Source: Bacteroidales bacterium
GTDB taxonomy: Bacteria > Bacteroidota > Bacteroidia > Bacteroidales > UBA7960
Assembly: GCA_003557965.1 (NCBI GenBank)
Contig: PWND01000272.1
Span: 1-12,374, forward strand
Length of the DNA stretch: 12,374 nucleotides
Direction of reading: 5' to 3'
The translations under genes and the position numbers were made by a program. The first letter of the stretch is position 1, and every line of letters starts with the position of its first letter. This document shows positions 1-7,779 of the stretch, one piece after another. The notes beneath the pieces were generated by a model. The model saw only the letters and a list, made by a program, of their open reading frames with translations, ran no database searches and had not been told where the DNA came from.

Positions 1-854
1 ATGCCAAAAAAACCTTCGGAGGCGTTATATGTTTCAAGGTAATTCATTTGATCTGATGGTATTAGTTTGCGAAACTGTTCTTTATATGGCACAAAGCTAA
101 CACCCCCATGGAAAAAAATCTCCAGGTTAGGCCAAACCTCAAGGATATTTGACCTCCCTGTTATTTCAAGTATCTTTTTTAACAACATGAGGTTCCAAGA
201 TGGCACACCACTAATATTAGTAACATCTTCTGTAATTGTAGAGTTTGCAATTATATCCAACTTAACTTCCCAGTTATCCATTAAAGCTATTGAAAGATCA
301 GGCGTTCGGAGCAGCTCTGCCCAAAATGGGAAGTTTTGAACTAATATTGCTGATAAGTCTCCAAAATATGATTTCGTATTAAACTCACTAATCCTGTTAC
401 TCCCTCCCAACACAAGACCTTTGCCATTAAACATTTCTGTTTCCGGATTATTATGGCAATATATCGCAAGCATATCTTTGCCACCTTTAAAATGACAATC
501 CTCCAGGGCTTCACTGCTAACCGGGATAAATTTACTTTTATCGCTCGTTGTTCCTGATGATTTAGCAAACCATCGAATATCAGTTGGCCAGGTTAAGTTC
601 TTTTCACCCTTTCTTAAGCGTTCAATATAAGCTTTAAACCCATCGTAATCAGTAACAGGAACCCTGTTTTGAAAATCTTCTATGCTGTTAATTGATTGAT
701 AATCATACTTCTTTCCCCACTCTGTGTTTTTTGCTTTTTTGATGAGCTTTTTAAATAACTCATGCTGAACCTCATGAGGCTTTTCCTTAAGCCTTTCAAT
801 CTGTGAAACACGCTGCTTTAGAAACCAAGATAAAAGCTTATTTAAAAATGGCAT
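1..854 (-). CDS. GH3-family acyl-adenylating enzyme, C-terminal part beyond window edge
   Basis: The reading frame is open from the ATG at 854 to base 1, giving 284 complete codons; the 3' part lies outside the window. Two signatures of the GH3 family are visible: the ATP/phosphate-binding loop KSSGTTSDKSK at about residues 98-108, and YNASEGFFG at 276-284, the adenylate-binding motif of this family. GH3 proteins belong to the ANL adenylating-enzyme fold and are about 500 residues long, so a little over half is present. Plant members activate carboxylic acids such as jasmonate with ATP and join them to amino acids. The bacterial members, common in Bacteroidota, have no settled substrate, so an acid-amido synthetase role here is inference from the family. 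No signal peptide or membrane helix is seen, so the product is probably cytoplasmic. The gene is divergent from ispE, with 143 bases between the starts and no Shine-Dalgarno sequence. Family assignment is strong; function is open. Confidence 0.88.
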   Translation of the reverse strand, partial: MPFLNKLLSWFLKQRVSQIERLKEKPHEVQHELFKKLIKKAKNTEWGKKYDYQSINSIEDFQNRVPVTDYDGFKAYIERLRKGEKNLTWPTDIRWFAKSSGTTSDKSKFIPVSSEALEDCHFKGGKDMLAIYCHNNPETEMFNGKGLVLGGSNRISEFNTKSYFGDLSAILVQNFPFWAELLRTPDLSIALMDNWEVKLDIIANSTITEDVTNISGVPSWNLMLLKKILEITGRSNILEVWPNLEIFFHGGVSFVPYKEQFRKLIPSDQMNYLETYNASEGFFG

Positions 855-915
855 GCCTTGATTTTTTTGTACTTATTTTTTTTAACTAGTTATTCGACAA
901 TTTTTTATAGGAAAA

Positions 916-923
916 CAAAAATA
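916..923 (-). promoter_or_regulatory. Candidate -7 element for the GH3-family gene
   Basis: On the minus strand this reads TATTTTTG, a perfect match to the Bacteroidota -7 consensus TAnnTTTG, about 60 bases upstream of the GH3 start codon. A TTG lies upstream at 940-938, but only 14 bases away instead of the usual 19-21, so the -33 element is not convincing. The surrounding DNA is very AT-rich, which raises the chance of a random match. Confidence 0.35.
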
Positions 924-940
924 AGAAATTATAAAGTCAA

Positions 941-972
941 TTTGAATTTAATTTTCAATATTGACATTTTTG
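941..972 (+). promoter_or_regulatory. Candidate ispE promoter
   Basis: TTTG at 941-944 is followed, after 20 bases, by CATTTTTG at 965-972. This differs at one position from the Bacteroidota -7 consensus TAnnTTTG, and the spacing is right. Transcription would start about 20 bases before the ispE ATG, leaving a short leader. The match is suggestive only, because the intergenic DNA is very AT-rich. Confidence 0.3.
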
Positions 973-997
973 TAATATTTTTACAAAAACCTGTATT

Positions 998-1822
998 ATG
1001 ATAGTTTTTCCTCATGCAAAAATAAACCTGGGTTTAAATGTTACAGAAAAGCGAAGTGATGGATTTCATAACATTGAAAGCATTTTATACCCTGTAAACC
1101 TTAAAGATGCTTTAGAAATAATCCCGGCAAAAGACAAAAAAACGGATTTCTTTCAGTTTGGTGAAAAAATACCAAAAAGTGACAAGCCTAATTTGTGCAT
1201 TCAGGCTTATAGTGTTTTAGAAGATAAATATAAACTTCCTCCGGTAAAAATTTATTTATACAAAAAAATTCCTGCAGGTGCCGGGTTAGGAGGAGGAAGC
1301 AGCAATGCTGCCTTTACTTTAAAAGCACTGAACAAAATGTTTGAATTAGGCATTGATTCAGAGTTAACCGATTATGCTGCAAAACTCGGCAGTGATTGCG
1401 CATTTTTCGTATATGAAAAGCCTAAGCTTGCTAAAGGCCGTGGAGAAGTTCTTTCTGATATTAATGTGAGTGTACAATCAAGTCATATCGTTCTGATAAA
1501 ACCCCCTATACATATAAATACAGCAGAAGCATACTCTTTGGTTGAGCCTGCCGTACCTGAAAAATCAATTGAAAAAATTATAAATCAGGATATTTCAACA
1601 TGGAAAGATGAGCTCAAAAATGATTTTGAAGGCCCGGTTTTCAATAAATATCCATACATAAAAAAAATTAAAGAAACATTATACAATAATGGTGCTTTTT
1701 ATTCTTCATTAAGCGGTAGTGGATCATCAGTTTATGGTTTATTCAAAAACAAGGTTAGCGTAAGCTGGATGAAATTATTTAAAGATTGTTTTGTGTTTGA
1801 AAGCGAAATAAACAGTTTTTAG
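998..1822 (+). CDS. ispE: 4-diphosphocytidyl-2-C-methyl-D-erythritol kinase (IspE)
   Basis: The 274-residue product is a full-length GHMP kinase. It phosphorylates the 2-hydroxyl of CDP-methylerythritol with ATP, the fourth step of the cytoplasmic MEP (non-mevalonate) isoprenoid pathway. Visible motifs are AKINLGLNV at 7-15 at the substrate site, then DGFHNIES from 21, the glycine-rich ATP loop PAGAGLGGGSSNAA at 92-105, GSDCAFF at 131-137 carrying the likely catalytic Asp133, and the third GHMP motif SLSGSGSSVYGLF at 237-249. Length and motif order are normal for IspE. The ATG start is supported because AKINLGL begins seven residues in, as usual, and the 5' leader is short. The gene stands alone on the plus strand between the divergent GH3 gene and a peptidase gene 250 bases downstream, so it is probably monocistronic. 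The gene name is assigned with high confidence. Confidence 0.96.
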   Translation: MIVFPHAKINLGLNVTEKRSDGFHNIESILYPVNLKDALEIIPAKDKKTDFFQFGEKIPKSDKPNLCIQAYSVLEDKYKLPPVKIYLYKKIPAGAGLGGGSSNAAFTLKALNKMFELGIDSELTDYAAKLGSDCAFFVYEKPKLAKGRGEVLSDINVSVQSSHIVLIKPPIHINTAEAYSLVEPAVPEKSIEKIINQDISTWKDELKNDFEGPVFNKYPYIKKIKETLYNNGAFYSSLSGSGSSVYGLFKNKVSVSWMKLFKDCFVFESEINSF

Positions 1823-1935
1823 ATTTCAATTTTTCAAGCCTTTCCCGGCTTCAACAAAACGCTTTACCAACCCGTGAACCGTACAGGCATATATGTTATG
1901 GCAACAATTTGCAGCTGCATTTTTTTAAAACTACG

Positions 1936-1984
1936 TTTAACTATTTTTAACCACATAAAGCGCTATGGTTTAAGAGTAGTTAAA
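1936..1984 (+). repeat. Long imperfect inverted repeat upstream of the S9 peptidase gene
   Basis: The outer arms TTTAACTA (1936-1943) and TAGTTAAA (1977-1984) are exact reverse complements. The pairing continues inward to about 15 base pairs if two G-U wobbles are allowed, then becomes irregular around a loop near AAAGCG. It lies about 90 bases before the peptidase start, just ahead of an AT-rich stretch with TATTTTTA at 1996-2003, one base off the -7 consensus. It could be an operator or an RNA hairpin. It lacks the GC-rich stem of a good terminator. Confidence 0.45.
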
Positions 1985-2072
1985 AAATGATTTTATATTT
2001 TTACACAGTAAAAAAAAGTGCAAATCAACTTATTAATTAAATAATAATAAAGTTCACCAAAAATCAAAAATT

Positions 2073-4115
2073 ATGAAAAACACAAGAAAAGCATTTATGG
2101 CTGTTTTGCTGTCAGTATTATTTATAATCTCAAGCAAATCAAGCTTTGCAGGGGAAGGTTTTACACCTGAAAACCTGTTTGAGTTAAACACTGTAATTGA
2201 AGTTGCTCCATCACCAGATAATAATTACATCGCATACACTTTGCTTGTCCCACGGCCATTTACACATAGTGCCGGGGGTGATTACAGGGAGTTGTATCTT
2301 TATGATGTAAAAAAAGATGAAATTATTCCTTTTATTACAGGGAGTAAAACTGTTTTCAATATTGGCTGGGCACCTGATGGAAAAACCATTACATTCCGGG
2401 CTAATTTTTCTGATTTACCGGGAGTTCAGGTATATGGAATCAGCATAAGTGGCGGCATGTACTTTCCAATTACAGAGCATACTTCAAGTGTTTTGGGGTA
2501 TGAATATATTGATAATAACACTCTTGCAATTGTTTCACTGGAGTCAGAAGATCCTTTAAGATCAGAGCTCAGAAGCAGGGGTTGGGATATTGAGGTTTAT
2601 GAAGAAGAATATCGTCACAGGCTGCTATACCGTTATGACATAAACACTCATGAAACAAAGCAACTAACAGAAGGTGTAACAGTATTTGACTTTACTTTAA
2701 GCCCTGACAAAAAGTGGGCTGCTGCAGCTATTGCACCACGAAATCTTGTTGATGACAGCTATATGTTTAAAGATATATATTTAGTTAACATGGAAACAGG
2801 AGAAACAAAGCTTCTCATTGAAATTCCGGGCAAACTTGCCAATATGGCATGGAGCCCTGATTGCAGCAAGCTTGCATTTCGTGCAGCAAGCAAGCTGGAA
2901 GACAGCGTTGACGGAAGTTTATTTGTTGTGGATATACCCAACGAAAAAACATTTGATGAGTTGCGCAATTATGTTGATGGCATGGAGCTCTCTGTTATTG
3001 ATTTTGCATGGAAAGACAACCGCACATTGCTATATGCTGCAGAAGAGGGAGTTGACATTGTTTTGAGCGAACAAAGGATTGACCGCCAAAACAGGGAGGT
3101 AGTACTTGAGCCTGAAAAAGTAGTATTCAGGAGGTTCGCATTTAATAACGGCAAAGCTTTTTTTGCAGGCAATACCAGCCAGCACCCGGGAGAGGTATTC
3201 AGCTATAATTTGAGGCGTAAATCTCTTGAAAGATTAACTAATCATAATGAATGGTTAGATGACATAAAGTTAGGAAAGCAAAAAAAGCATGTGTATTATG
3301 CTCGTGATGGCAAAGACATTCAGGGAGTTTTGGTTTATCCCCTGAACTATGAGGAAGGGCAATCATACCCAATGATAGTTTACATACATGGCGGGCCTGA
3401 AGCAGCAGTACAAAATGGCTGGGTAACGGCATATTCTATTTGGGGGCAAGTTGCTGCAGCAAGAGATTATTTCGTTTTTATGCCAAACTACAGAGCCAGT
3501 TCAGGGCGTGGTGTTGATTTTACAATGGCAGGCTATGGCGACCTTGTAGGGGTAGAATTTGATGATGTTTTGGATGGAATTGACGACCTGATAGAGAGAG
3601 GCTATGTTGACCCTGACAGAGTTGGGATGGGCGGCGGATCTTATGGAGGATACTTCTCTGCCTGGGCGGCCACAAAACACACTGAAAGATTTGCAGCATC
3701 TGTTTGCTTTGTTGGAATATCAAACCAAATATCAAAACGCAACACTACTGATATTCCATGGGAAGACTATTATGTGCACTGGGGCTACTGGACTCATGAA
3801 GATTATAAAGATGTATATTCAAGAAGCCCTATTAAGTACGCACATCAGAGCAAAACTCCCACGCTAGTTTTACATGGCACTGACGACCCGCGTGTTCATC
3901 CCGGGCAAGGGCTGGAGCTTTACAGGTCTCTAAAACTTCACGGACAAGCTCCGGTAAGGCTTATTTGGTATAATGGCGAAGGACACGGAAACAGGCGAAA
4001 TGTTCACAGGTTGGATTACCTAATCAGAACAATGGAGTGGTTTGATTATTACCTAAGGCTTGATAAACCTAAAGATAAAATGCCTGACAAATACCCGGAC
4101 TTTGGTTACTGGTAA
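2073..4115 (+). CDS. Secreted S9-family (prolyl oligopeptidase-like) serine peptidase
   Basis: The 680-residue protein starts with a Sec signal peptide (basic MKNTRK, hydrophobic core to about 22, likely cleavage after SSFA at 26), so it acts in the periplasm or outside the cell. Residues about 30-400 form a beta-propeller of WD40-like blades, seen in repeats such as APSPDN, WAPDGK, LSPDKK and WSPDCS. From about 405 an alpha/beta-hydrolase domain follows: the oxyanion-region motif YIHGGPE at 437-443, the nucleophile elbow GGGSYGG with Ser523, Asp605 in HGTDDPRV, and His638 in GEGHG. All three catalytic residues are present, so the enzyme should be active. S9 enzymes cleave short peptides, often after proline (dipeptidyl peptidase type) or release acylated residues; the exact specificity cannot be read. 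The gene is flanked by a 250-base upstream gap and converges on the DUF2141 gene 72 bases away, so it is probably a single-gene unit. Confidence 0.93.
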   Translation: MKNTRKAFMAVLLSVLFIISSKSSFAGEGFTPENLFELNTVIEVAPSPDNNYIAYTLLVPRPFTHSAGGDYRELYLYDVKKDEIIPFITGSKTVFNIGWAPDGKTITFRANFSDLPGVQVYGISISGGMYFPITEHTSSVLGYEYIDNNTLAIVSLESEDPLRSELRSRGWDIEVYEEEYRHRLLYRYDINTHETKQLTEGVTVFDFTLSPDKKWAAAAIAPRNLVDDSYMFKDIYLVNMETGETKLLIEIPGKLANMAWSPDCSKLAFRAASKLEDSVDGSLFVVDIPNEKTFDELRNYVDGMELSVIDFAWKDNRTLLYAAEEGVDIVLSEQRIDRQNREVVLEPEKVVFRRFAFNNGKAFFAGNTSQHPGEVFSYNLRRKSLERLTNHNEWLDDIKLGKQKKHVYYARDGKDIQGVLVYPLNYEEGQSYPMIVYIHGGPEAAVQNGWVTAYSIWGQVAAARDYFVFMPNYRASSGRGVDFTMAGYGDLVGVEFDDVLDGIDDLIERGYVDPDRVGMGGGSYGGYFSAWAATKHTERFAASVCFVGISNQISKRNTTDIPWEDYYVHWGYWTHEDYKDVYSRSPIKYAHQSKTPTLVLHGTDDPRVHPGQGLELYRSLKLHGQAPVRLIWYNGEGHGNRRNVHRLDYLIRTMEWFDYYLRLDKPKDKMPDKYPDFGYW

Positions 4116-4187
4116 TAAATTTTAAATATAAAACTGTATTATTAGCCACGTTTTTAATGACAATATAGCAGCGGCAAAATAGTTATG

Positions 4188-4613
4188 CTACATATATCGC
4201 ACCCTGATTTTTATTACTTTATCATCATAAAAATCAAATATAAAGTCATTTAAACGTGGCTTTGACAAGCCTGTATGATAATAGTTTGAAAAGCCAAAGC
4301 CCTCACGAGGTATGCCTAAAATATTATACCTCATTTTTCCATCTTCATTTTCGTCATCTAATAGAGCAATGCCATACCTGCCGGGCGGTATATCATCAAA
4401 AACAACCGATATTCTTCCACCCGACAAACGGCCTTTTGATACTATTCTGTAAAAATCAGGGTCTTCTTTTCTGAATGATTTTTCACAAGTAAAAAATGCC
4501 AAATTGATCACGCCTTTATTATTTCTGATTCCAGTAATATCAACTGACAGTTTTTGTGCAAACAGGCTTACGCAAAGCGGCATTATTGCAAAGAATAAAA
4601 AAAACCTTTTCAT
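4188..4613 (-). CDS. Small secreted DUF2141-domain protein
   Basis: The product has 141 residues. A signal peptide covers about 1-19/20 (MKRFF, then a hydrophobic stretch ending LFAQ), so the mature protein of about 120 residues is exported. The rest matches the DUF2141 pattern: beta-rich, with IPPGRYGIALLDDENEDGKM at 75-94 (an acidic, Asp/Asn-rich loop that might bind a cation) and the family-typical GIPREGFGFSN at 100-110. The function of DUF2141 proteins is unknown. It is the last gene of the minus-strand cluster, 84 bases after the LolA-like gene, and converges on the S9 peptidase gene. It may be co-transcribed with the transporter genes, but the larger gap and a weak terminator-like hairpin make this less certain than for the first three. 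Family confidence is good; any role in transport is guesswork. Confidence 0.85.
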   Translation of the reverse strand: MKRFFLFFAIMPLCVSLFAQKLSVDITGIRNNKGVINLAFFTCEKSFRKEDPDFYRIVSKGRLSGGRISVVFDDIPPGRYGIALLDDENEDGKMRYNILGIPREGFGFSNYYHTGLSKPRLNDFIFDFYDDKVIKIRVRYM

Positions 4614-4638
4614 TACAAAACTATTATCATCGTTCCAG

Positions 4639-4668
4639 AAAAAACATAAAAAGCTGATGTTAAAGCTT
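4639..4668 (-). terminator. Weak terminator- or attenuator-like hairpin between LolA-like and DUF2141 genes
   Basis: Read on the minus strand, AAGCT (4668-4664) and AGCTT (4655-4651) pair around an 8-base loop and are followed by the T-rich run TTTATGTTTTTT (to 4639). The stem has only five pairs, so at most it would reduce read-through into the DUF2141 gene. Confidence 0.22.
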
Positions 4669-4697
4669 CGCCTTTGATGTTATATTCAATTAATAAA

Positions 4698-5474
4698 TTA
4701 ATACTGTTCGAGGGCAGTAGTTGTAAAATCGCTCTCTGTTAAAGATGAGCCAAGTTGAAAATTATCAACAGAATATACAGATTTTCGCCCATTATTTAAG
4801 TTAACCATCTCCATTTTATACGCAAAATGGCTTCCGTTGGTTTGCTTTCTGTAATCAGATATGGCCATAACCTTAAATTTTTCATTATAATGATCATAAT
4901 ATTCAACTTTTTGAGTAAGGTAATTCTTTTTTGCTATATAGGCAACTTGCTTTGCAAACCCATTCTCTTCGGCAATTTCCCTGGTTTTGCTACTTGACTC
5001 AACGACCCAGCAATCAACACCATTAATTGTTTCATCCCCTAAAAGCTTATATGTAAAGTCATCAATATTTGGAGTACTCATATCGGCATTACTGAATTCT
5101 GATCCCATAAAGCTTCTACCCTTTTCGTTGCTTACTATTCTACGCGTTCTTCGTAAAGAAGGCATATAAAGCCACATGTCATCTCCCTTATCATCATAGT
5201 CATATATCAACATTCCGGTACCTCTAACATCAGGAGGGGAAATAAACCTGATCAGAGTTTTGTACACATTATCAAACCTGGCGGAAGCAACTGCCAATTG
5301 CCGCTCTCTAACATTACCACGATTATCATATATGTATAAAGTTGCCGTCATTTCCAGTGCATTGATATCAATAGCTCCTGATGCGTTTTCTGCTATTTCA
5401 CGGGGGTTTTGAGAATATAATAAATTTATCGGCAAGCTCAATGCCAAAGCCAGAATTAAAAATTTTGTTTTCAT
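4698..5474 (-). CDS. Periplasmic LolA-like protein (outer membrane lipoprotein-sorting protein family)
   Basis: The 258-residue product has a signal peptide of about 21 residues (MKTKFLILALALSLPINLLYS) with no lipobox cysteine, so it is a soluble periplasmic protein. The remainder fits the LolA-like family annotated as outer membrane lipoprotein-sorting protein (COG2834 type): strand-rich, with the highly typical block MWLYMPSLRRTRR at 100-112 followed by GRSFMGSEFSNADM at 119-132. LolA folds are half-open barrels that hold acyl chains. This family is distinct from the LolA that chaperones lipoproteins and is typically found beside MMPL/RND transporters. It starts 12 bases after the transporter stop, so the two are surely co-transcribed. 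The inferred job is to receive or hand over a hydrophobic substrate between the pump and the outer membrane. The substrate is unknown. Assignment to the family is strong. Confidence 0.9.
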   Translation of the reverse strand: MKTKFLILALALSLPINLLYSQNPREIAENASGAIDINALEMTATLYIYDNRGNVRERQLAVASARFDNVYKTLIRFISPPDVRGTGMLIYDYDDKGDDMWLYMPSLRRTRRIVSNEKGRSFMGSEFSNADMSTPNIDDFTYKLLGDETINGVDCWVVESSSKTREIAEENGFAKQVAYIAKKNYLTQKVEYYDHYNEKFKVMAISDYRKQTNGSHFAYKMEMVNLNNGRKSVYSVDNFQLGSSLTESDFTTTALEQY

Positions 5475-5486
5475 TGGAATAATATT

Positions 5487-7769
5487 TTAAGGATTAATAA
5501 TTTTTTGAGTTTTTTCAGTTAACAGAAATTTTGGTTTTATCACTACACAAATTGCAGGTATTAATACCAGGGCGCCAAGCAGGCATAATAAAATTGAAAA
5601 AATTATTAAAAATGCGAATGTTTTTAATATTACCAATCCTGACAGAAACAATACTGCAAAACCGGTTATTACAGAAAAAGCATTAATAGCAATTCCCCTT
5701 CCGGTGGTAGTAAGTGTTGTTGTAATGGCCTCATTGTAATTGGCCCCTTTAGCTAGCTCCTGTTTCGCTCTCCAGAAAAAGTGTATAGTGTAATCAACCC
5801 CAATACCTATAGCTACAGTAGTTAGTAATGAAGTAGCGATATCGAGTTCAAGCCCAGCCCATCCCATCAGGCCGAAATTGCATACTATAGTTATCAAAAG
5901 AGGAAGAGCCCCAAACAAACCAGCTTTATATGAGCGAAAAATAATAAATAGCAAAATTGTTATTGCTATTAACGCAAACAATAGAGAATAAACCTGGCCT
6001 TTTACTATTGATTCGGATATTTCTTTTTCAAGCAATGGCTGTCCAACCTGAACAGATGCATAAGCTGATTCTTTTATCATTTGATTAATTGTTTCTGTAA
6101 TGTAATTAAACTCTTCCAGGTTATCAGCTTTAAACTGTACATTAAGAACTGCTTTTGTAAATTCAAAATTGACGAATTTTTCAAAATCTTCGGGGTCACC
6201 ACTCATATTGTATAACTCAATATACTGTGCAATTGCCGGCCTGTTGTATGGAATAGTGTCATAAAGTTCTTCTCCGGGGTCATTAAGTGCTTTACTTATT
6301 ATGCGGAGCATTCCCGCTATTGAGTTAGTGTTTCCAACCCCTTTCAAGGATTTAATATTTTGCTCAAAACTGTCAATTTCTTTCATAACTACAGGATCCA
6401 AAATATCACCTTCAAAAAGAATTGTTGTATTTTTTGTACCACCAAAGTTTTGATTTGCAATTTCTGTAGATACTCTCATTGGGTGGGCTGAGGGCAGCAT
6501 TTTCTCAAGATTTATGCTAACATTGAGGTTTGTCATTCCTATTCCACCGATAATAAAAAATACAAGGAAAGAAAAAATAATTGTTTTTGGCTTCCCGGTT
6601 GTAATAACAGCAATCCTCTCAAGCATTTTATCTACTATGTTTCCATTACCTCCATTAGGGTTCAAGGCTTGTTTCCCTTTTTTCATATATGACATTACAG
6701 AAGGTATAAACAACAGGCTTAGTATAAGAGCATAAGCTATACCAACTGATGCAACAATTCCCATGTGTCTTGCCGGCATAAGAACATGAGCGTACAATCC
6801 CATTACGCCAATAATAGTAGTAAGAGCTGTAAGAATAACCGGCTTTTTTAAAAGAGAAACCGTTTCTGTTGCAAGTTTTTTCATACTCCAGTCAGGGAAT
6901 TTTGCATTAGGCTCCTGGTATCTTGCAACAATATGTATCCCATAATTATTAGCAATAGAAATTAACATTATCGGCACTAAAACAGCAATAAGGCTAAGTT
7001 CGTAGCCAAGTACGGGCATTAACCCCATAGAAACGATTATTGACATTGTAACTACAGAAAAGGGGAGAAAAACACTTCTAAACTGCCTGAAAGAGAAGTA
7101 TAGAAAAACAATCATAACTATTAACCCAAGCGGCATCAAGAGCGCAAGGTCACGTGTACCGCGCTTTTGTATTTCATCCCTTAGATAGGGCAATCCATTC
7201 ATGTAAACTTTTTCATCTCCGGGAATATCATCCAATACATTATTAATTATCGCAAATACTTCTGAATCAGTAAGGCTTTCAACCGGATTAACTATCATTA
7301 TGGTATGCCGAAAATCTTCTGAAATTAAAAGCTTATACGCTAATTCATTTGACATGATATTTTTGCGAAGTTCCTCTGTTTCATCTGCTGTTGATGGTAT
7401 TCTTTTTATAGCCGGATCAACCACCATCATCCCAAATTCGCCACGAATATCTTTTGTTTCAAAAACGGAAATTACTTCATCAAACTCCCTTAGCCGGCTA
7501 AGTTTGCGGTTGATTTCATATATCCGCTGAAGTGTTTTTTTGTTTAAAACATCATCTGATTCAAAAAAAATAATAACAGGGTCAAACTTTCCAAAAACCT
7601 TTTCAACCCTGTCAAGTTCAATTTTTGCATCAATATCATCAGGAAGATAATCCATAAGGTCAGGATTAATTCTTGCATACCTTAATGGCAGCAACATTAG
7701 CAGTGATATAGTGATTGGAACAATTATCAACCACAACCTATGTTTTATTAAAAATCTTTTTCCAAGCAT
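5487..7769 (-). CDS. MMPL/RND-superfamily inner-membrane exporter
   Basis: The 760-residue protein has the duplicated RND layout: TM1 at about 12-29, a periplasmic domain at 35-205, TM2-TM6 at about 208-360, a cytoplasmic link, TM7 at 396-412, a second periplasmic domain at 415-590, and TM8-TM12 at about 595-743. The size and small periplasmic domains fit the MMPL/COG1033 group (MmpL- and HpnN-like), not the larger AcrB drug pumps. MmpL3 and HpnN move lipids using the proton gradient. The proton-relay motif GVDYTIHF is intact at 657-664 in the second half. The matching position in the first half reads ANNYGIHI at 273-280, with Asn in place of Asp. The gene lies 10 bases after the outer-membrane protein gene and 12 before the LolA-like gene. 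Lipid or hydrophobic-molecule export is inferred from family and neighbours; the substrate is not known. Confidence 0.92.
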   Translation of the reverse strand: MLGKRFLIKHRLWLIIVPITISLLMLLPLRYARINPDLMDYLPDDIDAKIELDRVEKVFGKFDPVIIFFESDDVLNKKTLQRIYEINRKLSRLREFDEVISVFETKDIRGEFGMMVVDPAIKRIPSTADETEELRKNIMSNELAYKLLISEDFRHTIMIVNPVESLTDSEVFAIINNVLDDIPGDEKVYMNGLPYLRDEIQKRGTRDLALLMPLGLIVMIVFLYFSFRQFRSVFLPFSVVTMSIIVSMGLMPVLGYELSLIAVLVPIMLISIANNYGIHIVARYQEPNAKFPDWSMKKLATETVSLLKKPVILTALTTIIGVMGLYAHVLMPARHMGIVASVGIAYALILSLLFIPSVMSYMKKGKQALNPNGGNGNIVDKMLERIAVITTGKPKTIIFSFLVFFIIGGIGMTNLNVSINLEKMLPSAHPMRVSTEIANQNFGGTKNTTILFEGDILDPVVMKEIDSFEQNIKSLKGVGNTNSIAGMLRIISKALNDPGEELYDTIPYNRPAIAQYIELYNMSGDPEDFEKFVNFEFTKAVLNVQFKADNLEEFNYITETINQMIKESAYASVQVGQPLLEKEISESIVKGQVYSLLFALIAITILLFIIFRSYKAGLFGALPLLITIVCNFGLMGWAGLELDIATSLLTTVAIGIGVDYTIHFFWRAKQELAKGANYNEAITTTLTTTGRGIAINAFSVITGFAVLFLSGLVILKTFAFLIIFSILLCLLGALVLIPAICVVIKPKFLLTEKTQKIINP

Positions 7770-7779
7770 TTATTAAATT

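Noticed and set aside
341..568. Minus-strand 75-codon frame within the GH3 gene
   Set aside because: It is an out-of-frame shadow of the GH3-family coding sequence, which shows clear family motifs in its own frame.
1836..1852. AAGCC/GGCTT inverted repeat just after ispE as a terminator
   Set aside because: The stem is only five pairs and no T-run follows on the plus strand.
1899..1991. 30-codon plus-strand frame between ispE and the S9 peptidase gene
   Set aside because: It runs straight through the inverted repeat, has no recognisable motif and no sign of a translation start signal.
4116..4187. Bidirectional terminator between the convergent S9 peptidase and DUF2141 genes
   Set aside because: Only a five-base inverted repeat (TAGCA/TGCTA) with a long loop was found, without a proper T-run; too weak to call.
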